64,000 nucleotides of DNA from Pelomonas asaccharophilus_A (GCF_031458115.1 NZ_JAVDXV010000003.1:481355-545354); one strand, 5' to 3'; numbered from the stretch's first letter, positions 24,429 through 33,581 are shown. Made by a program: numbers and translations. The notes: generated by a model from the letters alone, not told the origin.

Positions 24429-25157
24429 ATGCCAGACACCACCCCGCCCACCGTGCTGCTCGTCGATGACGAGCCCGAACTGCGCGCCCTGTTGGCCGAG
24501 TATTTCGGCCGCAATGGCTTCGAGGTCATGCAGGCCCAGGATGCGGCAGCGGCCCGCGAGCTGGTGGCGCAGCGCGTGCCGGATGTGGCCGTGCTTGACA
24601 TCAACATGCCGGGAGAGAACGGCCTGTCGCTGGCCCGGGCGCTCCGCGAGGCCCATCCGCGGCTGGGTGTGCTGATGCTGACGACGGCCGGCGAAGCCAT
24701 CGACCGCATCGTCGGCCTTGAGGTGGGGGCGGACGACTATGTCGCCAAGCCCTTCGAGCTGCGCGAGCTGCTGGCCCGTGTGCGCGCGGTGTTGCGCCGC
24801 CTGCAGGTGACCGCCTCTGTGCCCGCTGCCGAGGAGGAGGCCGCGGGGCATGTGCCGTTCGGCCCTTGCCGGCTGGACCTGTCGCAACGCAAGCTGTTCG
24901 GCGCCGGTGGCGACGAGATCGACATCACCGCCGCCGAGTTCGACCTGCTGGCCCTGTTCGCCCGCCACCCCAACCGGCCGCTGAACCGCGACCAGATCAT
25001 GGAACAGGCCCATAACCGCGGCTGGGACGTGTTCGACCGCAGCATCGACCTGCGCGTGATGCGCTTGCGCCGCAAAGTGGAGCGCAACCCCGACAAGCCG
25101 GAGGTCATCAAGACCGTGCGCAACGTCGGCTACGTCTACGTGCCAGCGCCGAATTGA
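24429..25157 (+). CDS. OmpR-family response regulator
   Basis: The 242-residue regulator has a receiver domain (about 9-120; VDDEPE, phospho-acceptor D in AVLDINMPG, K in VAKPFE) and a winged-helix DNA-binding domain (about 145-240; ITAAEFDLLALFARHP, RSIDLRVMRLRRK, VRNVGYVYV). It is divergent from the small-protein/globin/hybrid-kinase group with a 129-base gap, so it is a plausible partner of the kinase and may regulate that shared promoter region. Confidence 0.92.
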   Translation: MPDTTPPTVLLVDDEPELRALLAEYFGRNGFEVMQAQDAAAARELVAQRVPDVAVLDINMPGENGLSLARALREAHPRLGVLMLTTAGEAIDRIVGLEVGADDYVAKPFELRELLARVRAVLRRLQVTASVPAAEEEAAGHVPFGPCRLDLSQRKLFGAGGDEIDITAAEFDLLALFARHPNRPLNRDQIMEQAHNRGWDVFDRSIDLRVMRLRRKVERNPDKPEVIKTVRNVGYVYVPAPN

Positions 25158-25223
25158 TGTTGTTTCGTCGCGGCCGTAGTGCCTGACTGCGGGCCGAGCG
25201 CTGGGCCGCTCCCAAGCCGGCCC

Positions 25224-25289
25224 GTCTGGCGATGTGCGAGCGGGGCACGCCCCGCGAGCATCGCCGTCCCCTCGGGGGAACGGCCAGAC
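25224..25289. repeat. Nested inverted-repeat intergenic element
   Basis: GTCTGGC (25224-25230) pairs with GCCAGAC (25283-25289). Inside, GGCGATG (25228-25234) pairs with CATCGCC (25259-25265), enclosing a GCGGGGC/GCCCCGC-like palindrome, and a second arm CCGTCCCC/GGGGGAACGG follows. The arrangement could fold as a clover-leaf. The CCCTCGGGGG core recalls palindromic repeats common in Burkholderiales genomes and also occurs in the insertion within the UvrA gene. Confidence 0.6.
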
Positions 25290-25324
25290 CGCCCGCGTTC
25301 AGCGCGGCGTTCTGGACGAGGGGT

Positions 25325-25831
25325 TCAGTGTTCCGGCAACTTCAGCCAGCGCTGCAGCCGCGTGCGCAGCGCTACGAAGTCCAGCGGCTTGGTCAGGTGC
25401 TCGTCCATGCCGGCCTCCATGCTGGCGGCCACGTCGGCGTCCAGCGCGTGTGCGGTCAGCGCGAGGATGGGGAAGTCGGGCAGCTGGCCGTCGCGCTGCT
25501 GCGCGCGGATGCGTCGGGCGCATTCCAGGCCGTCCATGCCGGGCATCTGGATGTCCATCAACACCAGGTCGGGCGCGGCGTCGGCGCAGGCGGCCAGCGC
25601 TTCGATGCCGTTCTTGGCCAGGCGTGCCTGCACGCCCATCAGGCTCAGGAACTCCATCGCGACGACCTGGTTGATGTGGTTGTCCTCGACCAGCAGCACC
25701 TGCGGTTGGCTGGGCGCCGCGATCACGTCGTCGACCCCCGGCTGCGGCGCATCCTCGCCCACACCGCCAGCGGCGGCACCGAGCCAGATCGGATACGTGG
25801 GCACTTCAAACAACAGCCTGGTCTTGTCCAT
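25325..25831 (-). CDS. Single-domain response regulator
   Basis: The 168-residue protein is a receiver domain (about 45-165: LLVEDNHINQVVAMEFL, phospho-acceptor D in LVLMDIQMPGMDG, K in LTKPLD) with a 40-residue N-terminal extension that shows no known domain. There is no output domain, so it should act through protein contacts, as with CheY-like or phosphorelay receivers. The VEDNxxNQ start and MDIQMPGMDG are typical of receivers detached from BarA/hybrid kinases. It is convergent with the OmpR regulator and divergent from the UvrA gene. Confidence 0.88.
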   Translation of the reverse strand: MDKTRLLFEVPTYPIWLGAAAGGVGEDAPQPGVDDVIAAPSQPQVLLVEDNHINQVVAMEFLSLMGVQARLAKNGIEALAACADAAPDLVLMDIQMPGMDGLECARRIRAQQRDGQLPDFPILALTAHALDADVAASMEAGMDEHLTKPLDFVALRTRLQRWLKLPEH

Positions 25832-26040
25832 CCCATTCCTCGTCGATTTGTTTTTATGCCCCCGGTAAGGGGTGAGGCCATTGTTGCCTCAGCCGGCGTT
25901 GTAGCGCAACCGCTCCCCCCAGTTCCAGGCTTTTCCGGCTTTGCAAGGCTCGATTCCTGCTTTCGGCTGGCAGCAGGTGCTGACAGTTTTGGTCACTTGG
26001 CCTCCCTACACTGCTTGCCTTCGTTGTTTTAGCCCCTGCC

Positions 26041-29000
26041 ATGTCGTCCGATTCCGAAGGTCTGATCCGTATCCGAGGTGCCCGCCAGCACAACCTGAAG
26101 AACCTCGATATCGACCTGCGCACGGCCGAGTTGACCGTTGTGACGGGCCCCAGCGGCTCGGGCAAGTCCAGCCTGGTGTTCGACACGCTGTACGCCGAAG
26201 GCCAGCGACGCTACGTCGAGACCTTCTCCGCCTACGCGCGCCAGTTCCTGGACCGCATGGACCGCCCCGCGGTGGACAAGGTGGACGGCGTGCCGCCGGC
26301 CATCGCCATCGACCAGACCAACCCGGTGCGCACCAGCCGCTCCACGGTGGGCACCATGACGGAGCTGAACGACCACCTGAAGCTGCTTTATGCGCGCGCC
26401 GCGGAGTTGTTCGACCGCAAGACCGCGCTGCCGGTCAGGCATGACACGGCGCAGAGCATCTATGCGGAGCTGATGGCCCGCACGGCCTCAGATGACCCGC
26501 GGCTGGTGCTGAGCTTCCCGGTCGAACTGCCGGGAGGCACCACGACGGAGCAGGCCGAGCAGTGGCTGTCGGCCAGCGGCTTCACGCGCATCCAGTCGCA
26601 GCGCGAGGTGGACGGCCCGAGTGGCGACGGGCCGTCCCGAGCCGCGAGCGCCCCCTCGGGGGGCAGCGCCGCCGCGCCAGCGGCAAGCGTGGGGGTGCGT
26701 CGAACGGTGCTGGACGTGGTGGCTGACCGCTTCCGCATCCAGGGCGCCGACAAGCAGCGCGCAATGGAGGCCATCGAGCTGGGTTTGAAGCGCGGCGGCG
26801 GCCGGGTGAATGTTCACGTCGGTGACGACGGCGCAACACTCTGGCGTTTTTCGACCGGCCTTCACTGTCCCGAGAGCGACATCCGCTACGCCGACCCGCA
26901 GCCGGCGCTGTTCTCGTTCAACTCGGCCTTCGGCGCCTGCGAGGCCTGCCGCGGCTTTGGCCGTGTCATCGGTGTGGACCTGGGTCTGGTCATCCCCGAC
27001 GAGCGCAAGACGCTGCGCAACGGCGCGATCAAGACCTTGGCCACGCCGGCCTGGAAGGACAGCCAGGACGACCTGCTGAAGTACGCCGGCGAGGCCGGCA
27101 TCCCGCGCGACACGCCGTGGAAGGACTTGTCGCCGGCGCACCGCGAATGGGTCATCAATGGCACGCCCAACTGGAACGGCAACTGGAACAAGCAGTGGTA
27201 CGGGGTCAAGCGCTTCTTCGACTACCTGGAGAGCAAGGCCTACAAGATGCACATCCGCGTGCTCTTGTCCAAGTACCGCAGCTACACCGAATGCCCCAGC
27301 TGCCGCGGCGCGCGGCTGAAGACCGAGGCGCTGCTGTGGCGTGTGGGGGCCAAGGCGCTGGCCGATGCGGCGCTGCCGGCCGAGCAGCGTTTCCTGCCAG
27401 TCGGTGTCGACTGGAGCCGTGAGCAACTCGAAGCGCTGCCGGGCCTGAGCCTGCACGACCTGATGCAGCTGCCGATCAGCAAGCTGCGCGACTTCGTCGA
27501 CGGCCTGCAACTGCCCAGCTCCATGCTGGACGAGGCGCTGAAGCTGCTGCTGGACGAGATCCGCCACCGCAGCCGCTACCTGTGCGACGTGGGCCTGGGC
27601 TATCTGACGCTGGACCGGCAGAGCCGCACGCTCTCCGGCGGCGAGGTGCAGCGCATCAACCTGACCACGGCGCTGGGCACTTCGCTGGTCAACACGCTGT
27701 TCGTGCTGGACGAGCCCAGCATCGGCCTGCACCCGCGCGACATGGGCCGCATCAACCAGGCCATGCTGCGGCTGCGCGATGCGGGCAACACGCTGGTCGT
27801 CGTCGAGCACGACCCGGCCGTCATGCTGGCGGCGGACCGATTGATCGACATGGGTCCCGGCCCCGGTGAGCGCGGCGGGCAGATCGTGTTCGACGGCACG
27901 CCCGACGAGATCCGCGCGGCCGACACGCTGACCGGCGCGTACCTGGGTGCTCGCAAGCATGTGGGCATGGGGCTGAAGCGCGCGGTCGATGGGTCGACCC
28001 CGAAGCTGCTGCTGGAAGGCGTGCGCGAGCACAACCTGAAGGGCGTGTCCGTCGAGTTCCCGCTGCAGCGGCTGGTGGTCGTCACGGGCGTGTCGGGATC
28101 CGGCAAGAGCACGCTGATGCAGGACGTGCTCTACCCGGCGCTGGCCCGCCAGTTCGGCAAGGCCACCGAGGCGCCCGGCGCGCATGAGCAGTTGCTGGGC
28201 GCGGACCATCTGGCCGATGCGGTGTTCGTCGACCAGAGCCCCATCGGCAAGACCGCGCGCTCCAACCCGGCGTCCTACGTCGGGGCCTTCGACGAGATCC
28301 GCAAGCTGTTCGCCGACGCGCCGCTGGCCGTCGAGCGCAGCTACAGCGCCGGCATGTTCAGCTTCAACGCCGGCGACGGCCGCTGCCCCACCTGCGGTGG
28401 GTCGGGCTTCGAGCATGTCGAGATGCAGTTCCTCAGCGACGTCTACCTGCGCTGCCCGGACTGCGACGGCAAGCGCTTCCGCGCCGAGATGCTGGACGTG
28501 AAGCTGGCGCTGAAGGACAGGGACTTGAGCGTGTCCGACGTGCTGGAGCTGACGGTCGCCGAGGCGGTGCATCTGTTCGGCGAACACCGCGCGGTGGTGC
28601 AGAAGCTGCAGCCCATCGTCGACGTGGGCCTGGAGTACGTGCGGCTGGGCCAGCCGGTGCCCACTCTGTCCGGCGGCGAGGCGCAGCGGCTGAAGCTCGC
28701 CGGTTTCCTCGCCGAGGCCGCCAGCAGTCCTCGCTTCGGCGTCGCGAAGAAGGGCACGCTGTTCCTGTTCGACGAACCCACCACCGGCCTGCACTTCGAC
28801 GACATCGCCAAGCTGATGCGGGCGCTGCGCAAGCTGCTTTCCGCCGGCCATTCGCTGATCCTCATCGAGCACAACCTCGATGTGATCCGCGCGGCGGATT
28901 GGCTGATCGACCTGGGCCCCGAGGGCGGCGCGGAGGGCGGTGAGCTGGTCTGCGTCGGCACGCCGGAGGCGGTGGCCGATCACCCGACCTCGCACACCGC

Positions 29001-31752
29001 CGCCGCGCTGCGCGACTACGCGCTGCACATGGACCGTCCCGCCACCGTCGTGGAGGAAGGCCGGCCGCTGCAGCAGCTCATCAAGGCGCGCCGCCAGGCC
29101 GACGAGGCGATCAAGATCGTCAACGCGCGCGAGCACAACCTGAAGGGCGTCAACGTCGAGATCCCACGCGGCAAGTTCAATGTCGTGACCGGCGTGTCGG
29201 GTTCAGGCAAGTCCACGCTGGCGTTCGACATCCTGTTCAACGAAGGCCAGCGCCGCTATCTCGAATCGCTGAACGCCTATGCGCGCTCCATCGTGCAGCC
29301 GGCCGGTCGGCCCGAGGTGGATGCGGTGTGGGGCATCCCGCCCACGGTCGCCATCGAGCAGCGCCTGTCGCGTGGTGGCCGCAAGAGCACGGTCGCGACG
29401 ACCACCGAGGTCTGGCATTTCCTGCGCCTGCTGTATGTGAAGCTGGGCGTGCAGCACTGCGTCAACGACGGCGCGCCGGTCAGGCCGCAGAGCGTCGAAT
29501 CCATCGCGGCGCAGTTGATGCGTGACTACAAGGGCCAGCACATCGGCCTGCTGGCACCGCTGGTGGTCAATCGCAAAGGCGTCTACACCGACCTCGCCAA
29601 ATGGGCCAAGGGCCGCGGCCACACGCATCTGCGCGTGGACGGCGAGTTCCTGCCCACGTCGCCGTGGCCGCGCATCGACCGCTTCAAGGAGCACACGCTG
29701 GAGCTGCCGGTGGGCGACCTGGTCGTGTCGGTCGACCGGGAGGCCGAACTGCGGGAGATGCTGGCCAAGGCGCTGGACCTCGGCAAGGGCGTGCTGCATG
29801 TGCTGAGCCCGCTGGACGGGCTGAGCCTGGAGGATGGCGGCACCGGCGCGGGCGTGGGCGCGGTCAAGGTGTTCTCCACCAAGCGCGCCTGCCCGGTTTG
29901 CGGCACCAGCTATCCCGAGCTGGATCCGCGGCTGTTCTCGTACAACTCCAAGCACGGCTGGTGCGGCAGCTGCGTGGGCACCGGCTTGCAGCTGACGCGC
30001 GAGCAGCGCAAGGCGCTGGACGACAGCGCGCCGGCCGATGACAACCGCGGCCGCGAGCAGAGCTTCCCGTCGGAGGAGGCCGAGGTCGAAGGCCTGACCG
30101 ATGCGCCATGCCCCGACTGCCACGGCACGCGCCTGAACCCGACCGCGCGCTCGGTCGAGTTCGAGGACAAGAGCATCGGCGACGTGGCCTCTTGGAGCGT
30201 GGGCCAGGCGCGTGAGTGGGTGCAGGGCCTGCACCTGGAAGGCCGCGACGCCGACATCGCGCGCGACGTGGTCAGCGAGATCCTGGGCCGGTTGCAGTTC
30301 CTCGAGGAAGTGGGCCTGGGCTATCTGACGCTGGACCGCGCCGCGCCCACGCTGTCGGGTGGCGAAGCGCAGCGCATCCGGCTGGCGGCGCAGCTGGGCA
30401 GCAACCTGCAGGGCGTCTGCTATGTGCTGGACGAGCCCACCATCGGCCTGCATCCGCGCGACAACCAGATCCTGCTGAAGGCGCTGGGCACGCTGGGCGA
30501 CAAGGGCAACACGTTGGTGGTGGTGGAGCACGACGAGGACACCATCCGCCGCGCCGATCACATCATCGACATCGGCCCCGGCGCCGGCAAGCGCGGTGGC
30601 CGCGTCGTCGCGCAGGGCACGGCGGCGGAGCTGGCCGCGGTGGCGGATTCGACGACCGGCCGCATGCTGGCCAAGCCGCTGATCCACCCGCTGCAGGACC
30701 GCCGCGCGATCGACCCCGAAGCGCCCAAGCTGAAGGTGCTGAACGCGTCGCTGCACAACCTGCAGCGCGTCACGGTGGACGTGCCGCTGCACCGGCTGGT
30801 GGCCGTGACCGGCGTGTCCGGCTCCGGCAAGTCCACGCTGGCGCGCGACGTGCTGCTGGCCAACATGGCGGTCGCGGTGCCGCTGCGCAAGGCGCCGGCG
30901 CGCTGGACCGGCTGTGACGGCATCGAAGGCCATGCGCAGGTGGACCGCGTGCTGGAGGTCGACCAGACCCCAATCGGCAAGACGCCGCGCTCCTGCCCGG
31001 CCACCTACATCGGCTTCTGGGACGCCATCCGCAAGCTGTTCGCCGAGACGCTGGAGTCCAAGGCGCGTGGCTACACGCCGGCGCGCTTCAGCTTCAACAC
31101 CGGCGCGGGCCGCTGCCCGGGCTGCGAAGGGCAGGGCATGAAGACCATAGAGATGAGCTTCCTGCCCGACGTGAAGGTGCCCTGCGACCAGTGCCACGGC
31201 CAGCGCTTCAACCCCGAGACGCTGGGTGTCAGCTGGCGCGGCAAGAGCATTGGCGACGTGCTGGCCATGGAGGTGGACGAGGCGGTCGAGTTCTTCGCTT
31301 CCATGCCGTCCATCGCGCATCCACTGCAACTGCTGAAGGACGTGGGCCTGGGCTATCTGACGCTGGGCCAGCCGTCGCCGACGCTGTCGGGCGGCGAGGC
31401 ACAACGCATCAAGCTGGTCAGCGAGCTGGTCAAGGTGCGCGACGACGTGACCCGCCGCGGCCAGAAGGCGCCGCACACGCTGTATGTGCTGGACGAGCCC
31501 ACCGTGGGCCTGCACATGGCCGACGTCGAGAAGCTGATCCGCGTGCTGCACCGGCTGGTGGCGGGCGGGCATTCGGTCGTCGTCATCGAGCACGACCTGG
31601 ATGTCATCGCCGAGGCCGACTGGGTGCTGGACCTGGGGCCCGAGGGCGGCACGGCCGGCGGCCGTGTCGTCATCGAAGGCACGCCGGAGGCGGTGGTGGC
31701 CAGCGGCAGCCACACCGGTGTGGCGCTGGCGCCGGTGCTCAACCGGTCCTGA
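26041..31752 (+). CDS. uvrA: Double-length (tandem) UvrA-family ATPase
   Basis: At 1903 residues this is twice the normal UvrA (about 940). It contains four Walker A motifs (starting at about G36, G683, G1051 and G1591) and four signature motifs beginning LSGGE, that is two complete UvrA units in one chain. CxxC zinc-binding pairs recur: CEAC, CPSC, CPTC and CPDC in unit 1; CPVC, CGSC, CPDC, CPGC and CDQC in unit 2. In unit 1 the first finger reads HCPES, so one expected cysteine is missing. Residues about 191-219 are encoded by a palindromic repeat. UvrA recognises damaged DNA in nucleotide excision repair; double-length paralogues exist in some Burkholderiales, with role unproven. The ATG lacks a clear ribosome site. 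Confidence 0.92.
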   Translation: MSSDSEGLIRIRGARQHNLKNLDIDLRTAELTVVTGPSGSGKSSLVFDTLYAEGQRRYVETFSAYARQFLDRMDRPAVDKVDGVPPAIAIDQTNPVRTSRSTVGTMTELNDHLKLLYARAAELFDRKTALPVRHDTAQSIYAELMARTASDDPRLVLSFPVELPGGTTTEQAEQWLSASGFTRIQSQREVDGPSGDGPSRAASAPSGGSAAAPAASVGVRRTVLDVVADRFRIQGADKQRAMEAIELGLKRGGGRVNVHVGDDGATLWRFSTGLHCPESDIRYADPQPALFSFNSAFGACEACRGFGRVIGVDLGLVIPDERKTLRNGAIKTLATPAWKDSQDDLLKYAGEAGIPRDTPWKDLSPAHREWVINGTPNWNGNWNKQWYGVKRFFDYLESKAYKMHIRVLLSKYRSYTECPSCRGARLKTEALLWRVGAKALADAALPAEQRFLPVGVDWSREQLEALPGLSLHDLMQLPISKLRDFVDGLQLPSSMLDEALKLLLDEIRHRSRYLCDVGLGYLTLDRQSRTLSGGEVQRINLTTALGTSLVNTLFVLDEPSIGLHPRDMGRINQAMLRLRDAGNTLVVVEHDPAVMLAADRLIDMGPGPGERGGQIVFDGTPDEIRAADTLTGAYLGARKHVGMGLKRAVDGSTPKLLLEGVREHNLKGVSVEFPLQRLVVVTGVSGSGKSTLMQDVLYPALARQFGKATEAPGAHEQLLGADHLADAVFVDQSPIGKTARSNPASYVGAFDEIRKLFADAPLAVERSYSAGMFSFNAGDGRCPTCGGSGFEHVEMQFLSDVYLRCPDCDGKRFRAEMLDVKLALKDRDLSVSDVLELTVAEAVHLFGEHRAVVQKLQPIVDVGLEYVRLGQPVPTLSGGEAQRLKLAGFLAEAASSPRFGVAKKGTLFLFDEPTTGLHFDDIAKLMRALRKLLSAGHSLILIEHNLDVIRAADWLIDLGPEGGAEGGELVCVGTPEAVADHPTSHTAAALRDYALHMDRPATVVEEGRPLQQLIKARRQADEAIKIVNAREHNLKGVNVEIPRGKFNVVTGVSGSGKSTLAFDILFNEGQRRYLESLNAYARSIVQPAGRPEVDAVWGIPPTVAIEQRLSRGGRKSTVATTTEVWHFLRLLYVKLGVQHCVNDGAPVRPQSVESIAAQLMRDYKGQHIGLLAPLVVNRKGVYTDLAKWAKGRGHTHLRVDGEFLPTSPWPRIDRFKEHTLELPVGDLVVSVDREAELREMLAKALDLGKGVLHVLSPLDGLSLEDGGTGAGVGAVKVFSTKRACPVCGTSYPELDPRLFSYNSKHGWCGSCVGTGLQLTREQRKALDDSAPADDNRGREQSFPSEEAEVEGLTDAPCPDCHGTRLNPTARSVEFEDKSIGDVASWSVGQAREWVQGLHLEGRDADIARDVVSEILGRLQFLEEVGLGYLTLDRAAPTLSGGEAQRIRLAAQLGSNLQGVCYVLDEPTIGLHPRDNQILLKALGTLGDKGNTLVVVEHDEDTIRRADHIIDIGPGAGKRGGRVVAQGTAAELAAVADSTTGRMLAKPLIHPLQDRRAIDPEAPKLKVLNASLHNLQRVTVDVPLHRLVAVTGVSGSGKSTLARDVLLANMAVAVPLRKAPARWTGCDGIEGHAQVDRVLEVDQTPIGKTPRSCPATYIGFWDAIRKLFAETLESKARGYTPARFSFNTGAGRCPGCEGQGMKTIEMSFLPDVKVPCDQCHGQRFNPETLGVSWRGKSIGDVLAMEVDEAVEFFASMPSIAHPLQLLKDVGLGYLTLGQPSPTLSGGEAQRIKLVSELVKVRDDVTRRGQKAPHTLYVLDEPTVGLHMADVEKLIRVLHRLVAGGHSVVVIEHDLDVIAEADWVLDLGPEGGTAGGRVVIEGTPEAVVASGSHTGVALAPVLNRS
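26611..26698 (+). repeat. Palindromic repeat inserted in frame in the UvrA gene
   Basis: GACGGCCCG (26611-26619) and CGGGCCGTC (26628-26636) form a perfect 9-base inverted repeat. It is followed by the CCCCCTCGGGGGG palindrome (about 26651-26663) and a third arm with GCCGC/GCGGC (about 26671-26684). Such CCCTCGGGGG elements are usually intergenic in Burkholderiales. Here the element adds about 29 Gly/Ser/Ala/Pro-rich residues between REV and RRTVLDVVADRF, without breaking the frame. Confidence 0.7.
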
Positions 31753-32517
31753 TCACCAGTGCCCCAGCACGCCCAGCCGGCGTGCGCGGCGCTCCAGCGT
31801 GCGGAACAGCAGCACGCCGGCCGCCAGCCAGGCGGCCGAGTTGGCGGCGATCAACGCGTAGGTGAAGCCGTCGATCACCGCGCCGCCGGCCGCCGCCTTG
31901 GCCGCGGCGGCACCCAGCGCATAGGGCAGCAGCGCGAAGCCGTTGGCGGGGAAGGCCGGCAGCGCCACCAGACTGACCAGCGCGAAGTACATCAGCCCAT
32001 GCGTCAGCTCGGCGCGCTTGGCCAGCAGCAGCACGCCGGCGACCGCATAGCCCACGCCCGCCAGCGACGGCGCGGCCAGCAGCGCTGCCGCGAGCAGCGG
32101 GCCCAGGTCGGACTGCAGCCGGCCGTCCAGCAGCCATTGCAGCGCGGCCACCGCCACGCACAGCGTCATCGCGCTCGCCAGCAGGTGCAGCAGCGCGCGC
32201 AGGCCCAGCAGGCGGGCCAGGCTCAGGGGCACGATGTAGAGCTGCTCGACGGTGCGCTGGCGCGTCTCCTCGGCGATGTCGTTGGAGGCGCTGGCATAGC
32301 TGGCCGCGGCGAAGTGCCACAGCACCGCGCCGACGATCAGCGTGTCCAGCGCGCCGCTGTCCAGCGGCTTGCCGCCCACGGTCACCACCGCGTACACCAG
32401 CGCCGCGCCCAGGCCCAGCAGGAACACGAGGCCCAGCACGGTCTCGTACCAGTAGCGCCGCTTCAGGTAGAGCATCAGCCGCAGCTCGTTGAACAGGTGG
32501 GGCAGGGCGCGCTTCAT
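31753..32517 (-). CDS. ABC-2-type transporter permease
   Basis: The 254-residue protein has six predicted membrane segments and the layout of ABC-2 permeases, starting with a cytoplasmic ELRLMLYLKRRYWYE region and including the conserved DIAEETRQRTVEQLYIVPLSL loop. It forms an exporter with the ATPase gene that overlaps it by 4 bases (32514-32517). The substrate is unknown. Its stop codon directly abuts the stop of the convergent UvrA gene (31752/31753) with no terminator between them. Confidence 0.88.
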   Translation of the reverse strand: MKRALPHLFNELRLMLYLKRRYWYETVLGLVFLLGLGAALVYAVVTVGGKPLDSGALDTLIVGAVLWHFAAASYASASNDIAEETRQRTVEQLYIVPLSLARLLGLRALLHLLASAMTLCVAVAALQWLLDGRLQSDLGPLLAAALLAAPSLAGVGYAVAGVLLLAKRAELTHGLMYFALVSLVALPAFPANGFALLPYALGAAAAKAAAGGAVIDGFTYALIAANSAAWLAAGVLLFRTLERRARRLGVLGHW

Positions 32518-33443
32518 GCTGTCTCTTGTGCGTTACCGACCAGCGCCTGGTATTTCTCGCGCAGCGTGACCCGCTCCACCTGCAGGCCCTCGGCCGCGGG
32601 CAGTGCGGGCATCAGCACGGCCAGCACCCGGCACAATTCCGCGTGATCGCGCAGCGCCAGCCGCAGCGGGCCGTCGGCGGGCGCCTGCCACTGCAGGCCG
32701 GCGGGCAGCGGCGGCGGCGGGCCATCGCGCACGGCCAGGCTCAGCGCATAGGCGTGCTCCACGCGCAGGAAGTCCTGCTTGGCGCCGTCGAACACCTTGC
32801 GGCCCTGGCGGATGCAGGCGATGCGCTGCGCCAGCCGCTCGACGAAATGCAGGTCGTGCGAGCTGATCATCACCGCGCAGCCCTCGGCCGCGATGTAGCG
32901 CACCAGGGCGTCGAGCTTGCGCACGCCGAACAGGTCCAGGCCGATGGTGGGCTCGTCCAGCAGCGCCACGTCGGGGCGGTGGATCAGGCTCAGCAGCAGG
33001 CCGCTCTTGAGCTTGTTGCCGGTGGACAGCAGCCGCACCGGTGCGCGCGGGTCGGGCAGCTCCAGCAGCTCGGCCATCGCGTTGAAGTGGGCGCGGTCGA
33101 AAGCCGCCTCGCGCAACCCGCAGAAGTAGCGCGCGTTCTCCCAGGTCGACAGCCGCTCGTTCAGCGCGCCGCGCCCCTCCAGCAGCACGCCCAGCCGGCC
33201 CAGGTAGCGCTTGTCGCGCACCGGCGCGCCGCGCCACAGCAGCAGGCCCGCGTCGGGCTCGCACAGCTGCGTGATGACCTTGATCGCGGTGGTCTTGCCG
33301 GCGCCGTTGGGGCCCAGCAGCCCCAGCACCTCGCCGCCGTGCAGCGCCAGCGAGTAATCGCTCAAGGCCTGCACCTGGTTGCTGCCGCGCCGGTATTGCT
33401 TGTCCACGCGCTGCAGTTCCAGCAGCGGCTCCGCCATCGTCAT
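32514..33443 (-). CDS. ABC transporter ATP-binding protein
   Basis: The 309-residue ATPase has Walker A GPNGAGKTT, a Q-loop region, the signature LSTGNKLKSGLLLSL (LSTG in place of LSGGQ, as in many ABC-2-linked ATPases), Walker B VALLDEPT and the H-loop SSHDLHFVE. About 80 extra residues after the ATPase core (ending EKYQALVG) form a typical regulatory tail. ATG 33443 follows GGGGAGG, so the longer frame to 33629 is rejected; that stretch also overlaps the opposite-strand promoter region. It drives export through the overlapping permease. Confidence 0.9.
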   Translation of the reverse strand: MTMAEPLLELQRVDKQYRRGSNQVQALSDYSLALHGGEVLGLLGPNGAGKTTAIKVITQLCEPDAGLLLWRGAPVRDKRYLGRLGVLLEGRGALNERLSTWENARYFCGLREAAFDRAHFNAMAELLELPDPRAPVRLLSTGNKLKSGLLLSLIHRPDVALLDEPTIGLDLFGVRKLDALVRYIAAEGCAVMISSHDLHFVERLAQRIACIRQGRKVFDGAKQDFLRVEHAYALSLAVRDGPPPPLPAGLQWQAPADGPLRLALRDHAELCRVLAVLMPALPAAEGLQVERVTLREKYQALVGNAQETA

Positions 33444-33581
33444 GACGCCTCCCCGTCGTTGTGGTTGCGGCGCGGTATCTCGGGCGGTTCGGGCGGGTCT
33501 CAAGCCCCATGTTTGCAGTGACGCCCTCGCGGCGTTGGCGTGACGGATCGCACGCACATCGCGGTTAATGCGGGTTAACCC

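Noticed and set aside
25832..26040. LexA box upstream of the UvrA gene
   Set aside because: uvrA is often SOS-regulated, but the closest match here (CTG ... CAG around 25959-25975) has the wrong spacing and a GC-rich centre. No CTGT-N8-ACAG dyad was found.
26488..29136. An open frame of 882 codons opposite the UvrA gene
   Set aside because: Shadow of the UvrA coding strand; composition is Ala/Arg/Gln/Val-rich without motifs, and the plus-strand protein is certain.
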